This document shows, one piece after another, positions 1 through 6,153 of a stretch of DNA of 7,328 nucleotides. The stretch spans positions 1 to 7,328 of the forward strand of contig CALQNE010000179.1 of NCBI GenBank assembly GCA_943331855.1, given 5' to 3'. How positions within the stretch are numbered: position 1 is the stretch's first letter; the number at the start of each line of letters is the position of its first letter. Below the pieces are notes generated by a model. The model did no database searches. It saw nothing but the letters and a program-made list of their open reading frames with translations, and was not told the DNA's origin. A program made the translations under genes and the position numbers. The DNA comes from Bordetella parapertussis. GTDB taxonomy: Bacteria; Pseudomonadota; Gammaproteobacteria; Burkholderiales; Burkholderiaceae_B.

Positions 1-18
1 GGCACCATTTACATGCAT
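1..18 (-). CDS. 5' end of a divergent gene, product unknown (partial)
   Basis: Only the first six codons are inside the window. On the minus strand an ATG at 18-16 opens the frame M-H-V-N-G-A, which stays open to the window edge. It is preceded by a good Shine-Dalgarno sequence, AAGGA at 29-25, with a 6-nt spacer. The short sequence gives no basis for naming a product. The call rests on the ribosome binding site plus start codon and on the divergent arrangement with the transporter at 231. An alternative is that the ATG is fortuitous and the sequence is intergenic. Confidence 0.4.
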
Positions 19-105
19 CGTTGTTCCTTTTTTTAAAAATAATCAAAATGCTGCATCGCAATAAAGCAAACGGGTGCAATCAGTTCGCAGCTAGCGTACC
101 TCATT

Positions 106-156
106 TTGACTGATTCTCTGAATATGTTGCATAAAGGGCAGAGCCCTGCATAGAAT
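106..156 (+). promoter_or_regulatory. Candidate promoter region for the MFS transporter group
   Basis: Two overlapping sigma70-like arrangements are visible upstream of the transporter. One pairs TTGACT (106-111) with CATAAA (130-135) at 18-bp spacing. The other pairs TTGCAT (127-132) with TAGAAT (151-156), also at 18 bp. A short inverted repeat, AGGGC-AGA-GCCCT (135-147), lies within the second spacer and could be an operator. None is a perfect consensus, and no experimental support can be read from sequence. The rest of 19-230 holds no gene that I can support. Confidence 0.35.
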
Positions 157-230
157 CGGTGGGCTCGCTGATCGATTAAGCTGCGTTGTTTAGAACAACA
201 ACCTCACACACGCCTGACCCACTGACTTTG

Positions 231-1475
231 ATGAATAAAACAACCACCCCTGCCGCAACACCAACAAGCAGTGTGACTGCGCAGAGTGCCGCGATCCCAA
301 TTCTGGTTTCCCTGAGCTTCTGTCATTTTTTGAATGACTTGATTCAGTCCTTAATCCCAGCTTTGTATCCACTACTCAAATCCGAGTTCAGCCTGGATTT
401 CACACAAATCGGCATCATCACGCTCGCCTTTCAATTGACCGCATCGCTTTTGCAACCAACGGTGGGCTTTTATACAGACAAAAACCCCATGCCTTTTTCA
501 CTCGCAATTGGCATGGGTTCGACGCTGATCGGTTTGCTGTTGCTCTCAGTCGCACCCACTTACGCAATTATTTTGATCGCAGCCAGCCTCATCGGCACAG
601 GCTCTGCCATCTTTCACCCAGAGGCTTCGCGCGTCGCGCGCATGGCCTCTGGCGGAAAGTTTGGCTCGGCGCAGGCGTTCTTTCAAGTTGGTGGCAACGT
701 CGGCCAAGCTGTCGGCCCACTGCTTGCTGCCTTTGTTGTATTGCCGCACGGTCAGACGGCGATCGCCTGGGTGTCTTTGGCCGCACTGATCGCGATCGTG
801 TTCTTAACCCGCATCGGTAAATGGTATGGCGCTCATATCAAGCCCAGCAACAAATCGGCGACAGCGGCAAACGTAAACCCAGCATCGGATTTACCGCGGG
901 CCCGCATGCTATTCATAATCACGATATTGATGTTGTTACTGTTTTCAAAAAACGTCTACAGCGCAAGTCTGACCTCTTTCTTTACCTTTTACCTGATCGA
1001 GCGTTTCGATCTGCCCGTGCAAGCCGCGCAGGTTCAGCTCTTTATATTTATGGCTGCGATCGCGATTGGCACACTAATCGGTGGCGCACTCACAGATCGC
1101 CTGGGCCGCAGACCCATGATTTGGATTTCAATCCTGGGCACACTACCTTTTACCCTCGCTTTGCCCTACGCAGATCTATTCTGGACCGGCGTGCTAACGA
1201 TCATTATCGGCTTGCTTATGGCCTCCGCATTTCCGGCCATTTTGGTCTTTGCCCATGAGGTGATGCCCGGTCGCGTCGGTTTTGTCTCCGGCATGTTTTT
1301 CGGCTTTTCGTTTGGCCTAGGCGGTTTAGGTGCAGCGGTGATGGGATGGCTCGCCGACCTGAACGGGATTAGCTTCGTTTATCAGCTCTGTTCTTTCTTG
1401 CCCATTCTTGGGCTCGTCGCCTGGTTTTTACCGGACATGGCCGCTGAGCGACGCAAATACCAGCAAGCAACCTAA
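231..1475 (+). CDS. fsr: Fsr-like MFS transporter (fosmidomycin resistance family)
   Basis: Inner-membrane major facilitator superfamily protein with about 12 hydrophobic segments, 414 aa, close to the roughly 400 aa usual for Fsr. Early conserved blocks are recognisable: HFLNDLIQSLIPALYPLLK (32-50), TQIG (58-61), QLTASLLQP (68-76) and the half-motif GFYTDKNP (79-86). IFHPEASRVARMASGGK (127-143) and FFQVGGNVGQAVGP (150-163) are further Fsr hallmarks. MFS motif A recurs in the second half as GGALTDRLGRRP (284-295). A polar loop at about 200-223 separates the two six-helix halves. Known members export fosmidomycin, and the family is proton-driven; the natural substrate here is unknown. ATG 231 is preferred over an in-frame TTG at 186, although neither has a strong ribosome binding site. 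It heads a plus-strand group with the lyase and the hydrolase, so export or import of a pathway acid is possible. Confidence 0.9.
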   Translation: MNKTTTPAATPTSSVTAQSAAIPILVSLSFCHFLNDLIQSLIPALYPLLKSEFSLDFTQIGIITLAFQLTASLLQPTVGFYTDKNPMPFSLAIGMGSTLIGLLLLSVAPTYAIILIAASLIGTGSAIFHPEASRVARMASGGKFGSAQAFFQVGGNVGQAVGPLLAAFVVLPHGQTAIAWVSLAALIAIVFLTRIGKWYGAHIKPSNKSATAANVNPASDLPRARMLFIITILMLLLFSKNVYSASLTSFFTFYLIERFDLPVQAAQVQLFIFMAAIAIGTLIGGALTDRLGRRPMIWISILGTLPFTLALPYADLFWTGVLTIIIGLLMASAFPAILVFAHEVMPGRVGFVSGMFFGFSFGLGGLGAAVMGWLADLNGISFVYQLCSFLPILGLVAWFLPDMAAERRKYQQAT

Positions 1476-1483
1476 TGTACGTT

Positions 1484-1530
1484 ACTAATAACTAATCACT
1501 AATCACTAATCACTAATTACTAATCACTAT
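1484..1530 (+). repeat. Heptanucleotide tandem repeat (ACTAATN, six copies plus a partial)
   Basis: Six consecutive 7-bp units read ACTAATA (1484), ACTAATC (1491, 1498, 1505), ACTAATT (1512) and ACTAATC (1519), followed by a partial ACTAT at 1526-1530. The array begins 8 bp after the transporter stop codon and ends about 11 bp before the lyase start codon, filling nearly all of the intergenic gap. It is AT-rich and non-coding. Such short-unit arrays can change copy number by replication slippage, which here would alter transporter-to-lyase spacing. Confidence 0.9.
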
Positions 1531-1541
1531 CGAGACGATTC

Positions 1542-2435
1542 ATGAATCCACGTACCGCAAAACTCAGAGCACTCATCGCCGCAGGCGGCCCCGGTATCGT
1601 ACCTGGTGCGACCGACTGCTTCACAGCAAAATTGATTGAACAAGCTGGTTTTCCAGCTGTTTATGTCACCGGCGGCGGCACTGCAAATACATATTTAGGT
1701 GGCCCTGATATTGGTTTAATCACGTTAAACGAACTGGCCAGTCAGGTCGAAAGAATTTCAGACGCAGTCTCAGTCCCCGTCATTGCCGATTGCGATACCG
1801 GCTTTGGTGGTGTAGCCAACGTCAAACGTACCATCAAGTTATACGAGCGAATCGGTGCTGCAGGGCTGCACATCGAAGATCAGGTATTTCCCAAACGCTG
1901 TGGACATTTTGAAGGCAAGTCAGTCGCACCGGTCGAAGAAATGCTCTACCGCTTACAAGCAGCACTCGACGCTCGAACTGACCCAAACTTCGTAATCATT
2001 GCCCGCACCGACGCGCGCGGTCCTGAAGGGCTAGAGTCTGCTTTAGAGCGTGCGCATGCCTACCGAGAGATTGGTGCAGATATGGTATTTGTCGAAGCGC
2101 CAAATAGCATCGAAGAATTACAGCGTATCAGCAAAGAATTCAAAGGCACGCCTTTAGTCGCCAACATGATCGAACGCAGTCGCACGCCACTCGTGCCTGA
2201 GAAAGAATTGCTTGCAATGGGTTTTAACGTCATTCTTTATGCAAACGCCGCGCTTTACCTTGGCTCCTTCGCAATCAGACAAGGGCTTGAAGTACTACGC
2301 AAAGAGGGCACAACCGAAAGCATGCTCGATCGCATGACTTCGTTTCAAGAACGACAAAAATTGGTTGGCCTCGATAAGCTTGATGCCGCCGAACGCGATT
2401 TAGTTGCCCGGGTGGATGCACGCCGTAAAAAATAG
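1542..2435 (+). CDS. Isocitrate lyase/PEP mutase superfamily C-C lyase (PrpB/dimethylmalate-lyase type)
   Basis: A 297-aa protein of the phosphoenolpyruvate mutase/isocitrate lyase superfamily (TIM-barrel, Mg2+-dependent), which cleaves or forms C-C or P-C bonds next to 2-hydroxy or 2-oxo acids. Visible active-site elements in order are YVTGGG (41-46), the Mg-binding stretch DCDTGFGG (83-90, D83 and D85), IEDQ (111-114, E112), the lyase signature KRCGH (118-122, C120), ARTDA (154-158, R155) and VEAP (184-187, E185). An intact KRCGH loop marks lyases such as methylisocitrate lyase and 2,3-dimethylmalate lyase; PEP mutase and phosphonopyruvate hydrolase lack it. The exact substrate cannot be assigned. 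The ribosome binding site is weak (GAGACG at 1532-1537). The gene follows the heptamer array and is separated by only 2 bp from the downstream hydrolase, so those two are probably co-translated. Confidence 0.9.
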   Translation: MNPRTAKLRALIAAGGPGIVPGATDCFTAKLIEQAGFPAVYVTGGGTANTYLGGPDIGLITLNELASQVERISDAVSVPVIADCDTGFGGVANVKRTIKLYERIGAAGLHIEDQVFPKRCGHFEGKSVAPVEEMLYRLQAALDARTDPNFVIIARTDARGPEGLESALERAHAYREIGADMVFVEAPNSIEELQRISKEFKGTPLVANMIERSRTPLVPEKELLAMGFNVILYANAALYLGSFAIRQGLEVLRKEGTTESMLDRMTSFQERQKLVGLDKLDAAERDLVARVDARRKK

Positions 2436-2437
2436 TC

Positions 2438-3190
2438 ATGAATCGGCTGACGCTATCAATCGGCAAATGGCTGGCCACCTATCTAACCAAAGAGATACCG
2501 GTCGGCTCGACCGCGCCACCCTCTAACCCGCTCCATCTACAAGAAACCTTGCGTCCAGGCGATGTTCTTCTTGTAGAGGGACGCACCAGAATCAGTTCCG
2601 CGATCAAATATTTAACACAATCAACCTGGTCGCATGCTGCGTTATTTGTTGGATTCGATTATCTGGGCGATCGCGCCCCAGAGGATCACTGCCTAATAGA
2701 AGCAGACACAGTTCGAGGCGTCTGTAGCAGTAGCCTTGAACGCTTTGCCCACCTTCACACACGGATTTGTCGACCCGTGGGCCTCAGCACAACCGAGTGC
2801 GAAGCTGTCATTCAGTATGCCCTCTCACAGCTCGGGCACCAATACGATCTTCGTAACGTCTTTGATCTGGCGCGCTATCTGTTCCCGACGCCTCCGATCC
2901 CCTCTCGGTATCGGCGCAAGCTACTTGCACTTGGCAGTGGTGATCCCACGCGCGCCATTTGCTCAACGTTGATTGCTCAAGCTTTTGCTACCGTTCGCTA
3001 CCCGATTCTGGCTCTAGAAACCAGTGCCCTGACGTCCTCGACGCAATATTCGTTTGAACCCAAGCACTTTAGGCCGAAGCACTTTAGTCTTTTGACGCCG
3101 CGCGACTTTGATGTTTCACCCTACTTCGAAATCATCAAACCAACCTTAGAAGGCGGGTTTAATTTTCATGACCTCGAGTGGGCGCAATAG
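2438..3190 (+). CDS. YiiX/YebB-like (DUF830) permuted NlpC/P60 cysteine hydrolase, 'lipo-like' protein
   Basis: A 250-aa protein with the circularly permuted papain fold: the catalytic histidine precedes the cysteine. Visible elements are LRPGDVLLVEG (38-48), TQSTWSHAALFVG (60-72, with H66 as likely catalytic His), LIEAD (86-90, E88 as likely third residue) and AICSTLIAQAF (173-183, with C175 as likely nucleophile). PRDFDVSPYFEIIKPT (221-236) is a C-terminal block I associate with the Burkholderiales 'lipo-like' subgroup. Family members are presumed amidases or thioesterases acting on lipid or peptide bonds, mostly without a proven substrate. There is no convincing signal peptide or transmembrane segment. 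The gene starts 2 bp after the lyase stop codon with no clear ribosome binding site, suggesting translational coupling. A 15-bp in-frame duplication lies near residues 207-216. The function relative to the neighbouring metabolic genes is not evident. Confidence 0.85.
   Translation: MNRLTLSIGKWLATYLTKEIPVGSTAPPSNPLHLQETLRPGDVLLVEGRTRISSAIKYLTQSTWSHAALFVGFDYLGDRAPEDHCLIEADTVRGVCSSSLERFAHLHTRICRPVGLSTTECEAVIQYALSQLGHQYDLRNVFDLARYLFPTPPIPSRYRRKLLALGSGDPTRAICSTLIAQAFATVRYPILALETSALTSSTQYSFEPKHFRPKHFSLLTPRDFDVSPYFEIIKPTLEGGFNFHDLEWAQ
3062..3087 (+). repeat. Short in-frame direct repeat inside the cysteine hydrolase gene
   Basis: The 11-bp sequence AAGCACTTTAG occurs at 3062-3072 and again at 3077-3087, a 15-bp period that encodes PKHF twice (EPKHF then RPKHF). 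The reading frame is preserved. It looks like a five-codon duplication just before the conserved PRDFD block. Confidence 0.75.
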
Positions 3191-3204
3191 GCACTCAGTA
3201 CTTT

Positions 3205-4122
3205 CTAGCGTATGTATTTTTTGTCTAATTCTGTTTTAGTCAAATAGCGCTGCTCTAGTTCTTGCGACTCAGCGTAACCGCACAACTCGTTTAGCTCTTC
3301 AAACGAAACAGCCAAATCCGGACGGTTCACAATTTCGTCTTTTCCAAGCGAGGCCTGTAACGCCTGCATACCGTTGATCATGCCTTGCACCGCAGCCGCC
3401 GTCAGTAACCTTGGGTAGATCACTGCAGACACGCCTAAATCCTCAAGCCGTTTGGCTGAAATCAAAGGCGTCGTTGACCGCGTTCGAATGCCAAAACCCA
3501 TATTGACAGAAACGGGTTTGATTGTCTCTTTGACTAAAGTCGCAATATCTTGCTCAGCCAACACCGCATCGGCAAACAAAAGGTCGGCACCCGCCTCGGC
3601 ATAAAGATTCAAGCGTCGTATCGCTTCAGCTAAACCATGTGTGCCGTATGCGTCAGTGCGCGATTTGATTACAAAATCCTGATTACGTCGCGCCTGCGCC
3701 GCCGCTCGGATTTTTTCGGCATTTTCTTCTGCCGAAATAACTTCTTTGCCCTTCATATGACCACAGCGTTTAGGCCAAACCTGGTCTTCAAGCATTAACC
3801 CACCCACGCCTGCTTGTTCAAACGCGCGTACCGTGTGATGCACGTTCACCGCGTTACCGTAACCGGTATCGCCATCCGCAATCATGGGCAAATCACAACA
3901 CGCCACCATCGCACGACAACTTTGCAGGTTCTCTTCTAGACCCATTAAACCAATATCAAGCTGGCCCAGACGTGACTCGCTGATTCCACCCCCTGTCAAA
4001 AAGCCAGCACTAAAACCAGAGCGCTGCACCAAACGCGCGCTGTACCCATCAAAAATTCCAGGCATCACCAAAATGTCAGGCGCCGCAATGAGTTCGCGCA
4101 AACGTCTTCCGGGATTCATCAT
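3205..4122 (-). CDS. Second isocitrate lyase/PEP mutase superfamily lyase
   Basis: About 305 aa from the preferred start. It is a divergent paralogue of the lyase at 1542; with this start the two align with few gaps and share active-site numbering. Elements are FLTGGG (41-46), DGDTGYG (83-89, D83 and D85), LEDQ (111-114), KRCGH (118-122) and SRTDA (154-158). Where the other enzyme has VEAP, this one has ADAV (184-187), a Glu-to-Asp change at a position normally in the active site. The KRCGH signature indicates a C-C lyase rather than a PEP mutase; carboxyvinyl-carboxyphosphonate phosphorylmutase is the usual loose annotation for such proteins. Three consecutive ATG codons (4125, 4122, 4119) follow a good ribosome binding site; a GTG at 4152 is possible but less likely. 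It lies 47 bp downstream of the Bug-type binding protein on the same strand, which suggests an operon. It ends 14 bp from the convergent hydrolase gene. Confidence 0.9.
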   Translation of the reverse strand: MMNPGRRLRELIAAPDILVMPGIFDGYSARLVQRSGFSAGFLTGGGISESRLGQLDIGLMGLEENLQSCRAMVACCDLPMIADGDTGYGNAVNVHHTVRAFEQAGVGGLMLEDQVWPKRCGHMKGKEVISAEENAEKIRAAAQARRNQDFVIKSRTDAYGTHGLAEAIRRLNLYAEAGADLLFADAVLAEQDIATLVKETIKPVSVNMGFGIRTRSTTPLISAKRLEDLGVSAVIYPRLLTAAAVQGMINGMQALQASLGKDEIVNRPDLAVSFEELNELCGYAESQELEQRYLTKTELDKKYIR

Positions 4123-4129
4123 CATCACA

Positions 4130-4135
4130 TCCTTT
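4130..4135 (-). promoter_or_regulatory. Ribosome binding site deciding the start of the second lyase
   Basis: The minus strand reads AAAGGA at 4135-4130. The spacer is 4, 7 and 10 nt to the ATG codons at 4125, 4122 and 4119. The site is 16 nt inside the frame that would begin at GTG 4152, which argues against that longer form. The paralogue starts MNPRTAKLR and this one reads MNPGRRLR from 4119, also supporting a start in the ATG triplet. Confidence 0.6.
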
Positions 4136-4156
4136 AACGTGGACTTAACCACTTAA
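4134..4156 (-). other. Intercistronic hairpin between binding protein and second lyase
   Basis: On the minus strand TTAA-GTGG and CCAC-G-TTAA can pair around the loop TTAAGT, giving a 4+4 bp stem with one bulged G. It sits between the two co-directional genes and touches the ribosome binding site of the lyase. It has no following U-run, so it is not a standard terminator. It could modulate relative expression or mRNA stability, or be chance. Confidence 0.3.
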
Positions 4157-4169
4157 GATCGAGCACTGC

Positions 4170-5150
4170 TCATTCTGCCGTTTTAAGGCCGATTTCCTTA
4201 ATGAGCCTTCCCCATTTGTCCAGATCAGACTTGAGCAAATCTCTCAAAGCCTCAGGCGTACCGCCCCCTGGAATCAACCCCTGTCGAGCCAAACGCGCCT
4301 GAATTTCAGGCATTTTTAACACGGTATTGATCGTTTCGTTTAACTTCACAATGACATTTTTTGGCGTGCCAGTCGGGGCAAAAATACCGAACCAGCCAAC
4401 CACTTCAAAACCCGGCAAGCCGGACTCATCAACAGTCGGCACATCAGGGACCATCTCGACACGGTGTTTAGAGGTCACGGCAAGCGCGCGTAACTTGCCG
4501 GACTTCAAATGCGGCAATGCAGCTGGAATTGTTGAAAAATACATCTGTACTCGACCTGCAACGGTGTCGATCACCGAAGAACCGCCACCTTTATAGTTCA
4601 CGCTCTCCATTTTTATATTAGCCATTTTCTTGAAGAGCTCACCGGCCAAATGCGCGGTGGTGCCATTGCCTGAGTTGGCATAATTCAGTTGGTCTGGTTG
4701 TTTTTTTGCCAACGCAATGAACTCTTGCACGTTGTTGGCAGGCAGTTGAGGATTGACCACCATGATGAGCGGCGCAGCACAGGCCAGAATAACTGGCGAG
4801 AAATCTTTAACAGGATCGTAAGGCAACTTAGGATAAAGCCAGGGGCTCATCGGCAATGACGTAATTGGCATCACTAAGGTGTAGCCATCAGGCGCGGCGC
4901 GCGCGCCCTGCTCAACGCCGATATTGCCCGCTGCACCCGGTCGATTGTCCACAACCAGCGATTGGCCAAGCAATTCAGACAGCTTGAGCCCAATTGTGCG
5001 CGCCGTAAAGTCGGTGCCACCACCCGCCTCTGAGGGCACAATCAAATGAATCGCACGATTTGGATAATCGCTTGCCTGAGCCCAACTTACGCCCAGCTTA
5101 GACGTTAGGGCGCAGGCCACGCCACCCAATAACAATTGCCGTTTATTCAC
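4170..5150 (-). CDS. Bug/TctC-family tripartite tricarboxylate transporter substrate-binding protein
   Basis: A 326-aa periplasmic binding protein of the Bug family (TctC-like). The N-terminus MNKRQLLLGG with a hydrophobic stretch and A-Q-A at 24-26 looks like a Sec signal peptide, with likely cleavage after A26; there is no twin arginine. Bug fingerprints follow: PSEAGGGTD (39-47), VDNRPGAAGNIG (67-78), APDGYTLVM (86-94), YANSGNGT (157-164) and VPDVPTVDESG (234-244). Family members bind small carboxylates or related polar molecules, often for a TctAB membrane pair or for sensing. No TctA or TctB gene is in the window, so the partner must be elsewhere or this is one of the orphan Bug proteins common in Bordetella relatives. 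Translation begins at a GTG with a good ribosome binding site, and the second lyase follows it in the same direction. Confidence 0.93.
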   Translation of the reverse strand: MNKRQLLLGGVACALTSKLGVSWAQASDYPNRAIHLIVPSEAGGGTDFTARTIGLKLSELLGQSLVVDNRPGAAGNIGVEQGARAAPDGYTLVMPITSLPMSPWLYPKLPYDPVKDFSPVILACAAPLIMVVNPQLPANNVQEFIALAKKQPDQLNYANSGNGTTAHLAGELFKKMANIKMESVNYKGGGSSVIDTVAGRVQMYFSTIPAALPHLKSGKLRALAVTSKHRVEMVPDVPTVDESGLPGFEVVGWFGIFAPTGTPKNVIVKLNETINTVLKMPEIQARLARQGLIPGGGTPEALRDLLKSDLDKWGRLIKEIGLKTAE

Positions 5151-5155
5151 AAGAA

Positions 5156-5161
5156 CTCTCC
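5156..5161 (-). promoter_or_regulatory. Ribosome binding site supporting the GTG start of the binding protein
   Basis: The minus strand reads GGAGAG at 5161-5156, followed by a 5-nt spacer and GTG at 5150-5148. The signal peptide begins exactly there, so the non-ATG start is well supported. Confidence 0.7.
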
Positions 5162-5196
5162 GCTGCTTTTTTATTTTTGAAATAGAGTAATCATGA

Positions 5197-5222
5197 GTTT
5201 ACGAGACATTTTGCCTCTAAAC
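5197..5222. promoter_or_regulatory. Imperfect dyad in the divergent intergenic region
   Basis: GTTTA-C-GAG (5197-5205) and CTC-TAAAC (5215-5222) form an inverted repeat of eight pairs interrupted by one unpaired C, with a 9-nt centre. It lies between the two divergent operons and could bind a regulator, but no known operator is recognised. Confidence 0.3.
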
Positions 5223-5228
5223 ATCAAA

Positions 5229-5254
5229 ATATCGACGCATTCAACCGATATAAT
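5229..5254 (+). promoter_or_regulatory. Perfect TATAAT box with overlapping dyad (promoter/operator of the racemase operon)
   Basis: TATAAT at 5249-5254 matches the sigma70 -10 consensus exactly and lies 39 bp before the start of the racemase-like gene. No good -35 hexamer is found 16-18 bp upstream, which is typical of activator-dependent promoters. The -10 overlaps the right arm of a perfect inverted repeat, ATATCG (5229-5234), 11 bp, CGATAT (5246-5251), with arm centres 17 bp apart. On the minus strand a weaker pair, TTGTGT (5275-5270) and TATATC (5252-5247) at 17-bp spacing, overlaps the same place and could serve the divergent binding-protein operon. A shared regulator for both operons is inference. 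Confidence 0.5.
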
Positions 5255-5293
5255 CCATACAAACGAAAAACACAAAGACACTCAGGAGACATA

Positions 5294-6127
5294 ATGGGCA
5301 TGCGCATCTGGTATCAATCCATGACTCAACTCGCGACGTTAACCAACTATCGCACGGCACTTGAAGAACACGCAAAAAAATATTGCTCTGCCGGCACGCA
5401 AATTGTTTTCAATGGCGTCGCTGAAGAAAACTATCACGGCCGGATGCCAGCCGAGGTTTTGCAATACAGCTATGCAAAACTGATCCTTCAAACTGAAGTG
5501 ATCGATATTTGCCGTGCTGCCGAAAAAAATAAATTTGACGCAGTCATTCTTGGCAGCTTCAGTGAACCCTTTTTGCCAGAGATCAGATCCTTGCTGAACA
5601 TTCCGGTGATTTCAATGCCTGAATGCACGCTTTTAGTCGCCTGTTCAATGGCAGAGAAATTTGCGCTCACCACGCTTGCACCCGCAAACGTCAAACGCGT
5701 CAAAGCGCTTGTGAAGCGTCACGGTCTTGAAAGCCGTGTGTCGGGCTATTACTCGCTTGCACACCCGGTAGACGAAGACATCTTGAATGTGGCGCTTAAA
5801 AAGCCTAAGCAGGTCGTCAGCGATTTTTTAGCGACCGCAGAACAAGCTAAGGCAGACGGTGCGGATCTCATTGTGCCGGCAGAAGGCATTTTGAACTTGA
5901 TCATTCAGCGAAGCAATGTCAATCCGATTGGTCGACTCTCAGTGCTCGATTGTGTATCGACGTCATTTTTATATGCCGAAATGATGATCACTATGCAACG
6001 CAAGCTCGGCATCGGGATTGGACGTATGGGTAGCTACGCCATGCCTCCAGCAGACTTGCTGGCTGAACTTGATGCGGTTTCGCACGCCAAAGAAAAAGCA
6101 AAAATAAAAGCAAAAACCAAAAAATAA
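5294..6127 (+). CDS. Asp/Glu/hydantoin racemase superfamily protein lacking catalytic cysteines
   Basis: A 277-aa protein of the Asp/Glu/hydantoin racemase superfamily. It opens with MRIWYQSM (3-10), typical of the hydantoin-racemase branch, and keeps the fold landmarks FDAVILGSFSEPFL (81-94), IPVISMPE (103-110) and ADLIVPAEGIL (190-200). In hydantoin racemases the first and third of these blocks carry the catalytic cysteines (ACFGDP and GCAG types). Here the aligned residues are Ser88 and Ala196 or Glu197, so two-cysteine racemisation is unlikely. The actual reaction is unknown. The C-terminus (about 264-277) is an Ala/Lys-rich tail, KEKAKIKAKTKK, probably unstructured. AGGAG at 5284-5288 with a 5-nt spacer selects ATG 5294 over ATG 5300. 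It is first in an operon with the isomerase-like gene and the second binding protein. Confidence 0.85.
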   Translation: MGMRIWYQSMTQLATLTNYRTALEEHAKKYCSAGTQIVFNGVAEENYHGRMPAEVLQYSYAKLILQTEVIDICRAAEKNKFDAVILGSFSEPFLPEIRSLLNIPVISMPECTLLVACSMAEKFALTTLAPANVKRVKALVKRHGLESRVSGYYSLAHPVDEDILNVALKKPKQVVSDFLATAEQAKADGADLIVPAEGILNLIIQRSNVNPIGRLSVLDCVSTSFLYAEMMITMQRKLGIGIGRMGSYAMPPADLLAELDAVSHAKEKAKIKAKTKK

Positions 6128-6153
6128 ACGATTATTAAAAAAGGATTGATGTC

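Noticed and set aside
48..113. 21-codon ORF in the leader of the transporter
   Set aside because: No ribosome binding site and no recognisable sequence; likely chance.
821..1258. 145-aa open frame on the plus strand inside the transporter gene
   Set aside because: Overlaps the strongly supported MFS gene in another frame, its composition (rich in Arg, His and Ser) is not protein-like, and no family is recognisable.
1484..1530. CRISPR-like array
   Set aside because: The units are 7 bp and contiguous with no spacers, so it is a simple tandem repeat.
3188..3207. Bidirectional terminator between the convergent hydrolase and lyase genes
   Set aside because: Only 14 bp separate the stop codons, with no GC-rich stem or T-run.
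1542..4122. Phosphonate biosynthesis locus (PEP mutase-like genes plus a fosmidomycin-type exporter)
   Set aside because: Both superfamily proteins carry the KRCGH lyase signature absent from PEP mutase, and no phosphonopyruvate decarboxylase or other phosphonate gene is present.
5073..5150. Tat signal peptide on the first binding protein
   Set aside because: The N-terminus has Lys-Arg followed by Gln rather than the twin-arginine pattern; Sec export is the simpler reading.
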